DNA from: CAYVHB01 sp964450865 | Lineage (GTDB): Bacteria; Bacillota; Clostridia; Saccharofermentanales; UBA5734 | Assembly (NCBI GenBank): GCA_964450865.1 | Contig: CAYVHB010000002.1 | Span: 62,001-126,000, forward strand | Direction of reading: 5' to 3' | DNA length: 64,000 nucleotides | In this document: positions 34,605 to 45,373 of the stretch, piece by piece | Layout of the letters: the number at the start of each line of letters is the position of its first letter | Position numbering within the stretch: position 1 is the first letter of the stretch | Position numbers and translations under genes: made by a program | Notes under the pieces: model-generated | Database searches by the model: none | What the model was told of the DNA's origin: nothing | The model's input: the letters and a program-made list of their open reading frames with translations, nothing else

Positions 34605-35310
34605 CAAAATCAATGCAATTATTGGCGTCTGGTATTGGTGTCTGGAAATCCGGCTGGCTGGCGTGTCGTGCCGGCTGCCAGCCAGGACCAGCCGGCAATC
34701 CGGTTATTTCTTCATGATCCGATGATGATTGGTTCGCCGGTCGTCTGTTTACAGTCATTGAGCCCCGGCCTGATGATTCGCGGTTTTTTCAGCTTGTCCT
34801 GCTGCTTGTTCAGCAGTCAGGATAAGCCATCCATGTCGTATTCTGCGACATGGCGTATCGTGCGTGTGACGAGACGCTGCCTGTCCAGGCCAGCCAGGCC
34901 CGCATCAGGTGACCTTCCCGGCCTTCGTGCCTGGCCAGGCCCGCAAGCTTTCCCGATTATCCCCGCCAGGTAAATTGTCAGCTTGCCTGAACATTTTCCT
35001 GCGCAACACTCGTGATTGGCGCGTAATCATCAGACCAGGTGGTTCTGCCCAGCCCAACCCCCGGATATTAATTTATTCTCCTTTGCACCGGGTGGCCGGC
35101 CAGATAAACCGATCAGGCAGGCCTGGCGAACCAGTTGACATTCAGGTTGTCCAACTGACTGGTTTGTGCAAGGTGCGATTTCGCGTGTTGAAGCAACTGT
35201 GCCTGTGCTCAAAAAACAATTGCATGTCTCAATCAATCATCCTCAATCAATCCTGCTCAATTAGCAACCGAACTGATGCTGCCACTCTGGCTGATCCTTG
35301 AGGAGCGTTC
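34605..35310 (+). other. Long gene-free leader of rho
   Basis: About 700 bp with no credible gene. It contains a perfect 8-bp hairpin (CCATGTCG 34831-34838, CGACATGG 34846-34853), a nearby CTGCTG/CAGCAG hairpin (about 34797-34816), many CCAGGCC words, and two CTCAATCAATC copies near 35226-35255. A long 5' leader would suit feedback control of rho by attenuation, as known in E. coli. Confidence 0.5.
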
Positions 35311-38376
<3,066 letters not shown>

Positions 38377-38650
38377 GCAGGGCGATAGCTGACAAAATAT
38401 CCGACGCCTGATCGCTGGTCCTGGTTCTGGCCCCGGTCGCGATGCCTGAAGCCTGATGCCCGGTCGTCGTCCATGGTTCCTGTCAATCCTGCACAGTGCC
38501 AGTTTATTCCGGCCAGGCCCGCCAAATCCATGATTGACAAGTGAACCGGAATCAGATAGACTTTACCAGCAATGTATAATCTGGTGCAGCATACGTGTCA
38601 ACGTCAGCTGGCAACGACCCGCGCTGCATCCATGTAAGAGGTGATCAGGA

Positions 38651-38857
38651 ATGAAAGAAGGCATTCATCCCAAGTATGGCAAATCTGTCGTCAAGTGTGC
38701 TTGCGGTGAGACGTTCGAGACCGGCTCGGTCAAGAAGAACCTGAACGTCGACATTTGTTCGAAGTGCCATCCGTTCTATACCGGCCGTCAGAAGCTCATT
38801 GATACCGGCGGACGCGTTGACAAGTTCAAGAAGCGCATGGAGCAGGGACAGAAATAA
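38651..38857 (+). CDS. rpmE: Ribosomal protein bL31, zinc-binding form
   Basis: 68 residues: MKEGIHPKYGKSVVKCACGETFETGS...VDICSKCHPFYTG. The CxC and CxxC cysteines of the C+ (zinc) type are present. Part of the large ribosomal subunit. A TATAAT at 38575-38580 may be its -10. A terminator follows directly, so it is probably transcribed alone. Its position before the DUF1385, prmC and prfA genes is common in Clostridia. Confidence 0.97.
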   Translation: MKEGIHPKYGKSVVKCACGETFETGSVKKNLNVDICSKCHPFYTGRQKLIDTGGRVDKFKKRMEQGQK

Positions 38858-38868
38858 ACTGCGACCAA

Positions 38869-38899
38869 GGGGAGGCTGGTGGATACGGGCCTCCTTTTT
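38869..38899 (+). terminator. Terminator of rpmE
   Basis: GGAGGC (38871-38876) pairs with GCCTCC (38889-38894), followed by TTTTT. Confidence 0.8.
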
Positions 38900-38920
38900 G
38901 TTTTATACCGAGGTTGACCC

Positions 38921-40057
38921 ATGAAAAAAACAACAAATAGCGATGCCGGTACAGCACCGGCCTGCCAGAAAAAGACAACGATCGGCGGCCAGGCGCTGAT
39001 TGAAGGACTGATGATGATTGGTCCGGAGAAAAAAGCCATGGCTGTCCGCAAATCCGATGGGACCATTCTGGTTGAATATCTGCCGATGACCCGGTTTACC
39101 GGCCTGGCCAATATTCCTTTTATCCGCGGCTCGATTCGCATGTTCAGCCAGCTGGTCAGCGGCACGAAAGCCCTGCTGCGTTCAGCTGAATTCGTCGAAG
39201 AAGAAGAGGCCAGCCAGGCAAATGGAACTGGCAGCGAAAGTGCCCCGGCTGCCGATGCCGGCGGCGACGCGGCTCCTGCCAGCCAGGCTGAAACCGGGAG
39301 TTCCCCGGCAGCCCCGGCCGGACAGGACAATGCAGCAAAAGCCGCGAGCCACCAACCGCCAGCCCGGCCAGCATCTTCGCGACTCAAGGACCGGGTCGAA
39401 CATTTCATGGAAACACACAGCGGGCTGATGCTGTATCTGTCGGCAATAGCCGGCATCCTTTTCAGCATTGTCCTGTTTATTCTGCTGCCCAACCTGCTGA
39501 CCAGCCTGGTCCGTTATCTGACCGGCCTGGGGGCAGGTTCCGGACGCAGTTCGACGATTGTCCTCAACCTGATCGAAGGGGCAATCCGCATCAGCATCTT
39601 TGTCGCCTACCTGGCCCTCTCCTCGCGGATGCAGGAGATCCAGCGCGTCTGGATGTACCATGGAGCCGAGCACAAGACCATTGCCTGTTATGAGGCCCGG
39701 ATGCCCCTGACCGTTGAGAATGTCCGGACGTTCAGCCGTTTTCATCCGCGCTGTGGTACGGCCTTCATGTTTATTGTCATCCTCGTCAGCATTATTGTTT
39801 TTTCGCTGATCGGCTGGTGGAATCCCCTGATCAATCTGCTGGTCCGTTTCGCCCTGGTCCCGGTCGTCGCCGGGATTGCCTACGAAATCATCCGGGTCAC
39901 GGGCCGCCATGATAATTTGCTGACCCGGATTGTCTCGGCGCCGGGCCTGTGGCTGCAGCGCCTGACGACCGCCGAACCGACCGACAAGATGCTCGAAGTG
40001 GCGATTACCGCCATGGAAGCGGTTCTCCCCGAGAAAACTGACAGCGATAAATGGTAA
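38921..40057 (+). CDS. DUF1385 family membrane protein
   Basis: 378 residues. The signature GGQALIEGLMMIGP near residue 22 and the later WMYHGAEHKTIACYEA and FHPRCGTAFMF segments identify DUF1385 (YqhQ-like). An Ala/Pro/Ser/Glu-rich linker at about residues 88-150 separates the N-terminal motif from the transmembrane part (four to five helices, 165-330). The family's role is unknown; the conserved His/Cys residues on the membrane suggest metal or thiol chemistry. GAGGT precedes the start. Confidence 0.93.
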   Translation: MKKTTNSDAGTAPACQKKTTIGGQALIEGLMMIGPEKKAMAVRKSDGTILVEYLPMTRFTGLANIPFIRGSIRMFSQLVSGTKALLRSAEFVEEEEASQANGTGSESAPAADAGGDAAPASQAETGSSPAAPAGQDNAAKAASHQPPARPASSRLKDRVEHFMETHSGLMLYLSAIAGILFSIVLFILLPNLLTSLVRYLTGLGAGSGRSSTIVLNLIEGAIRISIFVAYLALSSRMQEIQRVWMYHGAEHKTIACYEARMPLTVENVRTFSRFHPRCGTAFMFIVILVSIIVFSLIGWWNPLINLLVRFALVPVVAGIAYEIIRVTGRHDNLLTRIVSAPGLWLQRLTTAEPTDKMLEVAITAMEAVLPEKTDSDKW

Positions 40058-40073
40058 TGACAGCACCTGACCT

Positions 40074-40991
40074 ATGGTAAGCGTGGGTGTCCTGCATCAG
40101 GAACTGGGCCAGATGCTGGCAGCAGGCGGCCTGGAGCAGCCACGCCGGGAAGCGGCCTGGCTGCTGATGCATTATTGTCAATGGTCCCTGGATCGCATTT
40201 ACAGCCGACCGGACCTGGAACTTTCTGACAGCCTGGCCGGTGAAATCCGCCAGGCGGGCCAGCGGCGGGCCAGGCATGAACCGATGGCTTATATAGTGGG
40301 CGAAGCAGGCTTCTACAAACACCTTTTTTACGTCGGGCCGGGTGTCCTGATCCCGCGGGCCGATACAGAAATCCTGGTGGAAACAGCACTGGCGGCGATA
40401 GCCAGCGCCGGCCATGCAGCAATCCCGTCTGTCCGTACAGATGCCGGCGATAATCCGCGCCGGGGATTGAGAATCCTGGACACCTGTACCGGCAGTGGTT
40501 GTGTGGGAATCAGCCTGGCACTGGAACTGCAGGCCGCGGGCCAGCCGGTTGAATTGACCCTGATCGATATAGATAGCCAGGCGCTGGCCTATGCCCGGCG
40601 CAATGCCGGGCGTCACGCCCTGGCCTCAATCCGGCTGATCCAAGGCGACCTGTGGCCGCCGTCTCATATGGTTCCACCGGGCGGTTTTGACCTGATCGTG
40701 GCCAATCCGCCTTATATCCGCCCGGCAGTGATCACCGGGCTGATGCCAGAAGTTCGTGAACATGAACCCCATCAGGCCCTGGATGGCGGTCCGGACGGGC
40801 TGGACTTCTATCGCCGGCTGACCCGGCAGGCCGGTGACTATCTGCACAGGCCCGGTTTGCTGCTTTTTGAACATGGCTACGATCAGGGTGCAGCCGTTGC
40901 CGGACTGCTGGCCGATTCCGGCTGGCAATATCGGCAGGCCCGGTGCGATTATGGCGGCCAGCCGCGTGTAGCCGGTGGCTGGCTGATGTAG
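40074..40991 (+). CDS. prmC: Release factor glutamine methyltransferase PrmC (HemK)
   Basis: 305 residues. N-terminal helical domain (LHQELGQMLAAGGLEQPRREA), then YIVGEAGFYKHLFYVGPGVLIPR(A)DTE, the SAM site LDTCTGSGCVGISLAL and the catalytic NPPYI. It methylates the Gln of the GGQ motif in release factors; prfA lies 3.3 kb downstream. The ribosome binding site at the chosen ATG is weak. Ends with a DYGGQPRV-type tail normal for the family. Confidence 0.94.
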   Translation: MVSVGVLHQELGQMLAAGGLEQPRREAAWLLMHYCQWSLDRIYSRPDLELSDSLAGEIRQAGQRRARHEPMAYIVGEAGFYKHLFYVGPGVLIPRADTEILVETALAAIASAGHAAIPSVRTDAGDNPRRGLRILDTCTGSGCVGISLALELQAAGQPVELTLIDIDSQALAYARRNAGRHALASIRLIQGDLWPPSHMVPPGGFDLIVANPPYIRPAVITGLMPEVREHEPHQALDGGPDGLDFYRRLTRQAGDYLHRPGLLLFEHGYDQGAAVAGLLADSGWQYRQARCDYGGQPRVAGGWLM

Positions 40992-41015
40992 CTCGCTTCA
41001 GCAAGGAGGACCGCT

Positions 41016-41231
41016 ATGCCAGGTCGTTATCATCTCTATCAGTTTCAGGTCGGGGAGGTTCTCACCTTGAAGAAAAAGCATCCCTGTGGCAGTGAGCGCT
41101 GGGAGGTTCGCCGGATCGGTGCTGACATCGGTCTGGCCTGTCTGAAGTGCGGTCATCTGGTCAGCATGCCGCGCCGCCAGCTCGAGAAGGCCGTCAAATC
41201 GATCGCCAGCGGCGAGGAGAAAAAACAATGA
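41016..41231 (+). CDS. DUF951 family zinc-ribbon-like protein
   Basis: 71 residues with AAGGAGG 7 nt before the ATG. VGEVLTLKKKHPCGSERWEVRRIGADIGLACLKCGH is the DUF951 pattern, with Cys in PCGS and CLKCGH that could bind zinc; a basic helix follows. Found across Firmicutes, function unknown. Its stop overlaps the start of the DUF1836 gene by 4 nt, implying coupled translation. Confidence 0.92.
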   Translation: MPGRYHLYQFQVGEVLTLKKKHPCGSERWEVRRIGADIGLACLKCGHLVSMPRRQLEKAVKSIASGEEKKQ

Positions 41232-41878
41232 GCCGGCATCGTGCTGATAAAAGATCGCCTGTTGAGCGACAGGATCCGGCTGTAAACAACGCGGACCACG
41301 CCGATTCAACCCGGATCGCGGCAGAAGCTGCCGCGCCGGCGGACGTGTTGCGTGCGTGGCTGGCAACCTTGACTGACTACCCGGTGACAGACTGGGACAA
41401 GCTGCCGGATATTGGCCTGTATATGGATCAGGTCCAGACCTGGATCAATCGTCAGCTAGGCTTGTATCAGGCCAGCGGTGAAGGGCACCTGCTGACCGCG
41501 GCCATGATCAACAACTATATCAAGGCTGAGCTGTTACCCCGGACTGATGGCAAGAAATATGCGCCGACCCATCTGGCTTTACTGACGATGATCGGTTCCC
41601 TCAAGCAGGTTCTGTCCATGGCTGATCTCAAGACGTTATTGGCAACGTCACAGAACACCCAGAATATTGCCCCGCTTTTTGCCGGATTTCTTTCCATGCA
41701 GCAACAGACCGTTCAAGCTCAGGTCGCTGCTTTGCAGGCGCGGATCAGCCAGCTGCCGCCTGCGCCGGAGCAACAGCAGGCAGCCTTGCGTGTCCTGGCC
41801 CTGGAATGGGCTGTTGAAGCTCGCGTCCGTATCCTTCTGGCCGAAAAAATGCTTTCGATGCTGACCGAACCGGATTGA
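41228..41878 (+). CDS. DUF1836 family protein, MerR-like helix-turn-helix
   Basis: 216 residues starting in the ATGA overlap with the DUF951 stop; GAGGAG is 8 nt upstream. Residues 1-45 are a variable hydrophilic stretch. The core IGLYMDQVQTWINRQL, TAAMINNYIKAELLPRTDGKKYAPTHLALLTMI, LKQVLSM is typical DUF1836, with a winged-helix fold close to MerR. It could be a transcriptional regulator, but the target is unknown. Convergent with the GGGtGRT gene; a large symmetrical hairpin lies between them. Confidence 0.88.
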   Translation: MSRHRADKRSPVERQDPAVNNADHADSTRIAAEAAAPADVLRAWLATLTDYPVTDWDKLPDIGLYMDQVQTWINRQLGLYQASGEGHLLTAAMINNYIKAELLPRTDGKKYAPTHLALLTMIGSLKQVLSMADLKTLLATSQNTQNIAPLFAGFLSMQQQTVQAQVAALQARISQLPPAPEQQQAALRVLALEWAVEARVRILLAEKMLSMLTEPD

Positions 41879-41984
41879 CTTGGCCCGGGTGAGACCGGCG
41901 ACCCAGGCCGCGGCCCACCGATGCAACAAGATTCTGAACCGGACTGATCCGCCGCCCTGATGACCGGCGACCCATCCGTTTAGC

Positions 41985-42082
41985 AAAGCCCCCGCGTCTT
42001 ATCCTGATCGTACCCGCTAAGTATCCGGTGTGCATAAACCAGATACGTTGCCTGGATCAGAGTAAGACATCGGGGGCTTTTA
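41985..42082 (+). ncRNA. 98-nt highly symmetrical hairpin, structured RNA or elaborate bidirectional terminator
   Basis: The outer stem pairs AAAGCCCCCG with CGGGGGCTTT, then GTCTTA with TAAGAC, then CTGATC with GATCAG, separated by small internal loops (C opposite AT; TC opposite AG). An inner helix GTATC-c-GGT/ACC-a-GATAC (42021-42029 and 42038-42046) closes an 8-nt loop. A middle internal loop (42010-42020 versus 42047-42054) separates the two. A T run follows on the plus strand (…GGGGGCTTTTATT). It lies between convergent genes, so termination is the plain explanation, but the length and symmetry exceed an ordinary terminator. Confidence 0.55.
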
Positions 42083-42115
42083 TTGATTTCGACAGGATTA
42101 ACGGGGACCAGCCGG

Positions 42116-42171
42116 TCGATGGATCGATGGATCGATGGATCAAGGGATCGATGGATCAAGGGATCAAGGGA
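42116..42171. repeat. 8-bp tandem repeat, seven units
   Basis: TCGATGGA three times, then TCAAGGGA, TCGATGGA, TCAAGGGA and TCAAGGGA, in perfect register. Intergenic, just after the hairpin. Confidence 0.9.
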
Positions 42172-42203
42172 ACAGCCGCTTCGTCCCGGTCCAGTCCGGC
42201 TTG

Positions 42204-43199
42204 TCAGCCAGCCTGCTCGATGGCCACGGCGACCGAAACAGTGGCGCCAACCATCGGGTTGTTGCCCATGCCGAGGAAGCCCATCATTTCAACGTGGGCC
42301 GGCACAGAGGAGGAGCCGGCGAACTGGGCATCGGAATGCATGCGGCCCATTGTGTCGGTCATGCCGTAGGAAGCAGGGCCGGCCGCCATATTGTCCGGAT
42401 GCAGGGTACGGCCGGTGCCGCCACCGGAAGCGACCGAGAAATATTTCTTGCCGATCTCGGTGCACTCTTTTTTGTAGGTGCCGGCAACCGGGTGCTGGAA
42501 GCGGGTCGGATTGGTGGAGTTGCCAGTGATGGAGACATCAACGCCCTCATGGTGCATGATGGCCACGCCTTCGCGGACTTCATCAGCGCCGTAGCAGCGG
42601 ACCTTGGCCCGGTCGCCCTGGGAATAGGCGATTTCGCGGACAATGTTCAGCTTGCTGGTGGCATAGTCGAACTGGGTCTGCACATAGGTGAAGCCGTTGA
42701 TGCGGGAGATGATCTGGGCGGCGTCCTTGCCCAGGCCGTTAAGGATAACCTGCAGGGGCTCGGTGCGGACCTTGTTGGCTGACTTGGCGATACCGATGGC
42801 GCCTTCTGCGGCGGCGAAGGATTCATGGCCGGCCAGGAATGCGAAGCATTTGGTCTGTTCGCGCAGCAGCATGGCGGCGAGATTGCCATGGCCGATACCG
42901 ACTTTGCGGTCATCGGCGACTGAACCGGGAATACAGAAGCACTGCAGGCCGATACCGATGGCTTCAGCTGCTTCAGCGGCCTTGGTGCAGCCCTTCTTGA
43001 TGGCGATAGCGGCGCCGACGACATAAGCCCAGGCGGCATTCTCAAAGGCGATTGGCTGGATATCCTTGCAGATTTTGTAGGGATCAAGGCCCTTGGCCTC
43101 GCAGATCGCTTTGGCTTCATCGATGGAGGCGATACCATATTGCGCCAGGGTGGCGTTGATTTGCGAAATTCTCCGGTCGTAGCTTTCAAATAGTGCCAT
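42204..43199 (-). CDS. GGGtGRT family protein
   Basis: 331 residues. The name-giving motif appears as SGGGTGRTLHPDNMA near residue 265, followed by AAGPASYGMTD and GSSSVPAHVEMMGFLGMGNNPMVGATVSVAVAIE. The N-terminal part is helical (YDRRISQINATLAQYGI) and mid regions are Gly/Ala-rich (ENAAWAYVVGAAIAIKKG, GIGHGNLAAML). Cytoplasmic. AAAGGAG 9 nt before the ATG. It lies 29 nt downstream of a NifU-like scaffold gene, the usual partner of this family in anaerobes. The function is not established to my knowledge; a link to Fe-S or metal chemistry is suggested by the partner. Confidence 0.9.
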   Translation of the reverse strand: MALFESYDRRISQINATLAQYGIASIDEAKAICEAKGLDPYKICKDIQPIAFENAAWAYVVGAAIAIKKGCTKAAEAAEAIGIGLQCFCIPGSVADDRKVGIGHGNLAAMLLREQTKCFAFLAGHESFAAAEGAIGIAKSANKVRTEPLQVILNGLGKDAAQIISRINGFTYVQTQFDYATSKLNIVREIAYSQGDRAKVRCYGADEVREGVAIMHHEGVDVSITGNSTNPTRFQHPVAGTYKKECTEIGKKYFSVASGGGTGRTLHPDNMAAGPASYGMTDTMGRMHSDAQFAGSSSVPAHVEMMGFLGMGNNPMVGATVSVAVAIEQAG

Positions 43200-43228
43200 G
43201 GATGGTTGCTCCTTTCACGAGGCTATCG

Positions 43229-43921
43229 TTATTCATGACGGGGGTCGATGGTCTTGGTGGCTTCAGCGAAACGGCCATAGGAGCCGAGGCTCTTTTTATA
43301 AGCTTCATTGGCATCGACGCCTTTCTTGATCAGGTCGAGCATCGGGCCGACCTTCAGGAACTGGTAGCCAATGACTTCGTTATTTTCGTCGAGAGCCATT
43401 TTGGTGACATAGCCTTCCGTGAGTTCGAGGTAGCGCGGACCTTTTTCCAGGGTGCTGTACATGGTGCCGACCATGCTGCGCAGGCCCTTGCCGAGGTCTT
43501 CCAGGCCGGCGCCAATCGGCAAGCCGTCTTCGGAGAAGGCCGACTGGGAGCGGCCATAGGCAATTTGCAGGAAAAGCTCACGCATCGCCGTATTGATAGC
43601 GTCACAGACCAGGTCGGTATTGAGGGCTTCGAGCACTGTCTTGCCTGGCAGAATTTCCGCGGCCATGGCAGCAGAATGGGTCATGCCCGAGCAGCCGATC
43701 GTCTCCACCAGTGCTTCCTGGATGATACCTTCCTTGATGTTCAGCGAGAGCTTGCAGGCTCCCTGCTGCGGCGCGCACCAGCCGACACCATGGGTGAAGC
43801 CCGAAATGTCCCGGATCTCCCGGGACTGTACCCAGCGGCCTTCTTCAGGAATCGGTGCCGAGCCATGGTTGGGTCCCTTGGCCACACAAGTCATGTGTTC
43901 TACTTCATGAGTCTTCAGCAT
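43229..43921 (-). CDS. NifU-like iron-sulfur cluster assembly scaffold protein, GGGtGRT partner
   Basis: 231 residues from MLKTHEVEHMTCV; AAAGGGG 8 nt upstream fixes the start (the frame is open 87 codons further without family features). The conserved cysteines occur in MTCVAKG, GVGWCAPQQGACK and TIGCSGMTHSAAMA, the last matching the NifU/IscU-type GCG(A)-S context. The C-terminal half (YVTKMALDENNEVIGYQFLKVG) is specific to the variant found next to GGGtGRT genes. It is not the Suf/Isc house-keeping SufU: no sufCDSB or iscS genes are near. First gene of a two-gene operon. Confidence 0.85.
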   Translation of the reverse strand: MLKTHEVEHMTCVAKGPNHGSAPIPEEGRWVQSREIRDISGFTHGVGWCAPQQGACKLSLNIKEGIIQEALVETIGCSGMTHSAAMAAEILPGKTVLEALNTDLVCDAINTAMRELFLQIAYGRSQSAFSEDGLPIGAGLEDLGKGLRSMVGTMYSTLEKGPRYLELTEGYVTKMALDENNEVIGYQFLKVGPMLDLIKKGVDANEAYKKSLGSYGRFAEATKTIDPRHE

Positions 43922-44293
43922 GTGTTTTTCCCCTTTCGAAATTGGAATTGCGTGTCTGAATAACTGCAAATACCCGGATAAGAGCGAAAAATCCAAATTC
44001 ATTATAGCGAATGGCAGATAGATATACCAGTCATTACAGAAAGCGGCCGGCAGAAATTTCAAGATCAATACCTGCAACCGCCTTGCTTGCGCACAGCCGT
44101 CAGCCGGGCCGGATGCCGGGGCCCCGCCACCCCCATCATCGGCCAGGTACGGATCGGGCTGCGGATCCTGCCGCAGCGCCATCCCGGTACGGATCGGGGC
44201 CGGGATCTGCTATCTGCTATTATGAATTTGGATATAGTATAATAAATTGCCTGTAAAAAAACACAAGCTAAATTAGACAAGGATTTATCAGAT
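43922..44293. other. Divergent intergenic region scaffold/prfA
   Basis: 372 bp without a gene. On the minus strand TATAAT (complement of 44001-44006) with a weak TGGTAT 17 nt before it may drive the scaffold-GGGtGRT operon. On the plus strand TATAAT at 44238-44243 may be the -10 box of prfA. The middle (44100-44210) is GC-rich with several CGGATC words and no recognisable feature. Confidence 0.45.
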
Positions 44294-45373
44294 ATGTTAG
44301 AGCAATTGACGGCGGTTGCTGACCGCTATGAAGAACTGAATTTGCTGCTGGCCGATCCGGCGGTCCTGGCTGACCAGGCACGCTACCGCAAGCTGGTTCA
44401 GGAGCATGCCGGGCTGGCGCCCCTGGTTGAGGATTATCGCGCCCTGTGCGCGGTGCGCCAGGCTATCGAGGAGCACCGGTCGCTGCTTTGCCAGACTGAC
44501 GACCGGGACTTTCGCGAGCTGATCCGCGAGGAGCTGTCCGATCTGGAAGATACCCAGGTCCGGCTGACTGCAAGCCTGCAGGAGCAGATACGGCCGCGTG
44601 ACCCCAATGATCAGCGCAATGTCATCGTCGAGATCCGGGCTGGCGCCGGCGGTGAGGAGGCCGCGCTGTTTGCGGCCGTTCTGTATCGCATGTACAGTGC
44701 CTATGCCGACCGCCAGGGCTGGCGGACTGAACTGATTGACTGCAATGGGACCGAGCTGGGTGGTTTCAAGGAAATTGTTTTCATGATTGTAGGCCAGGGT
44801 GCCTTCAGCCAGCTCAAGTTTGAAAGCGGTGTCCATCGGGTCCAGCGCGTTCCGGTGACCGAATCCGGTGGCCGTATCCACACGTCAACGGTAACAGTAG
44901 CTGTTTTGCCCGAGGCTGATGATGTGGAAGTCAACATCAATCCCAACGACTTGCAGATTGACACTTTCCGGGCCTCGGGCGCCGGTGGCCAGCATGTCAA
45001 CCGGACGGATTCGGCGATCCGGATTACGCACCGGCCGACCGGCCTGGTCGTTACTTGCCAGGATCAGCGATCGCAGTACAAGAATAAAGACCAGGCGATG
45101 GCTGTCCTGAAGGCGCGCCTGCTGGAAATCGAACAGAACCGGCAGAGTGGGGCGATTGCCTCGGAGCGCAAGATCCAGGTCGGGACAGGTGATCGCAGTG
45201 AACGTATCCGCACATATAACTATCATCAGGGCCGGGTCACCGATCACCGGATCGGCCTGACGCTTTACCAGCTGGAATCTATCCTGGCCGGGCAGATTGA
45301 CGACATTATCCGGGCCTTGCAGACGGCCGCGCGTACCGACAGCCTGGGCCAGGGTTCGGAGGATCCGGACTGA
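44294..45373 (+). CDS. prfA: Peptide chain release factor 1
   Basis: 359 residues. The GGQ motif is in RASGAGGQHVNRTDSAIR; the codon-recognition region reads RVPVTESGGRIHTS (the PxT/PVT-type anticodon tripeptide region of RF1 lies nearby), with the E-rich PPGAGGEEAALFA-like segment (GAGGEEAALF). It recognises UAA and UAG and releases the peptide. AAGGA is 10 nt before the ATG. Followed with a 1-base overlap by the Sua5 gene. prmC upstream encodes its methylase. Confidence 0.97.
   Translation: MLEQLTAVADRYEELNLLLADPAVLADQARYRKLVQEHAGLAPLVEDYRALCAVRQAIEEHRSLLCQTDDRDFRELIREELSDLEDTQVRLTASLQEQIRPRDPNDQRNVIVEIRAGAGGEEAALFAAVLYRMYSAYADRQGWRTELIDCNGTELGGFKEIVFMIVGQGAFSQLKFESGVHRVQRVPVTESGGRIHTSTVTVAVLPEADDVEVNINPNDLQIDTFRASGAGGQHVNRTDSAIRITHRPTGLVVTCQDQRSQYKNKDQAMAVLKARLLEIEQNRQSGAIASERKIQVGTGDRSERIRTYNYHQGRVTDHRIGLTLYQLESILAGQIDDIIRALQTAARTDSLGQGSEDPD

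Noticed and set aside
34575..34973. A 132-codon plus-strand frame in the rho leader
   Set aside because: Starts inside the promoter, has no ribosome binding site, and its composition is unlike the proteins of this window.
38534..38580. Promoter formed by TTGACA (38534) and TATAAT (38575) before rpmE
   Set aside because: The boxes are 35 bp apart, far too wide; only the -10 may be real.
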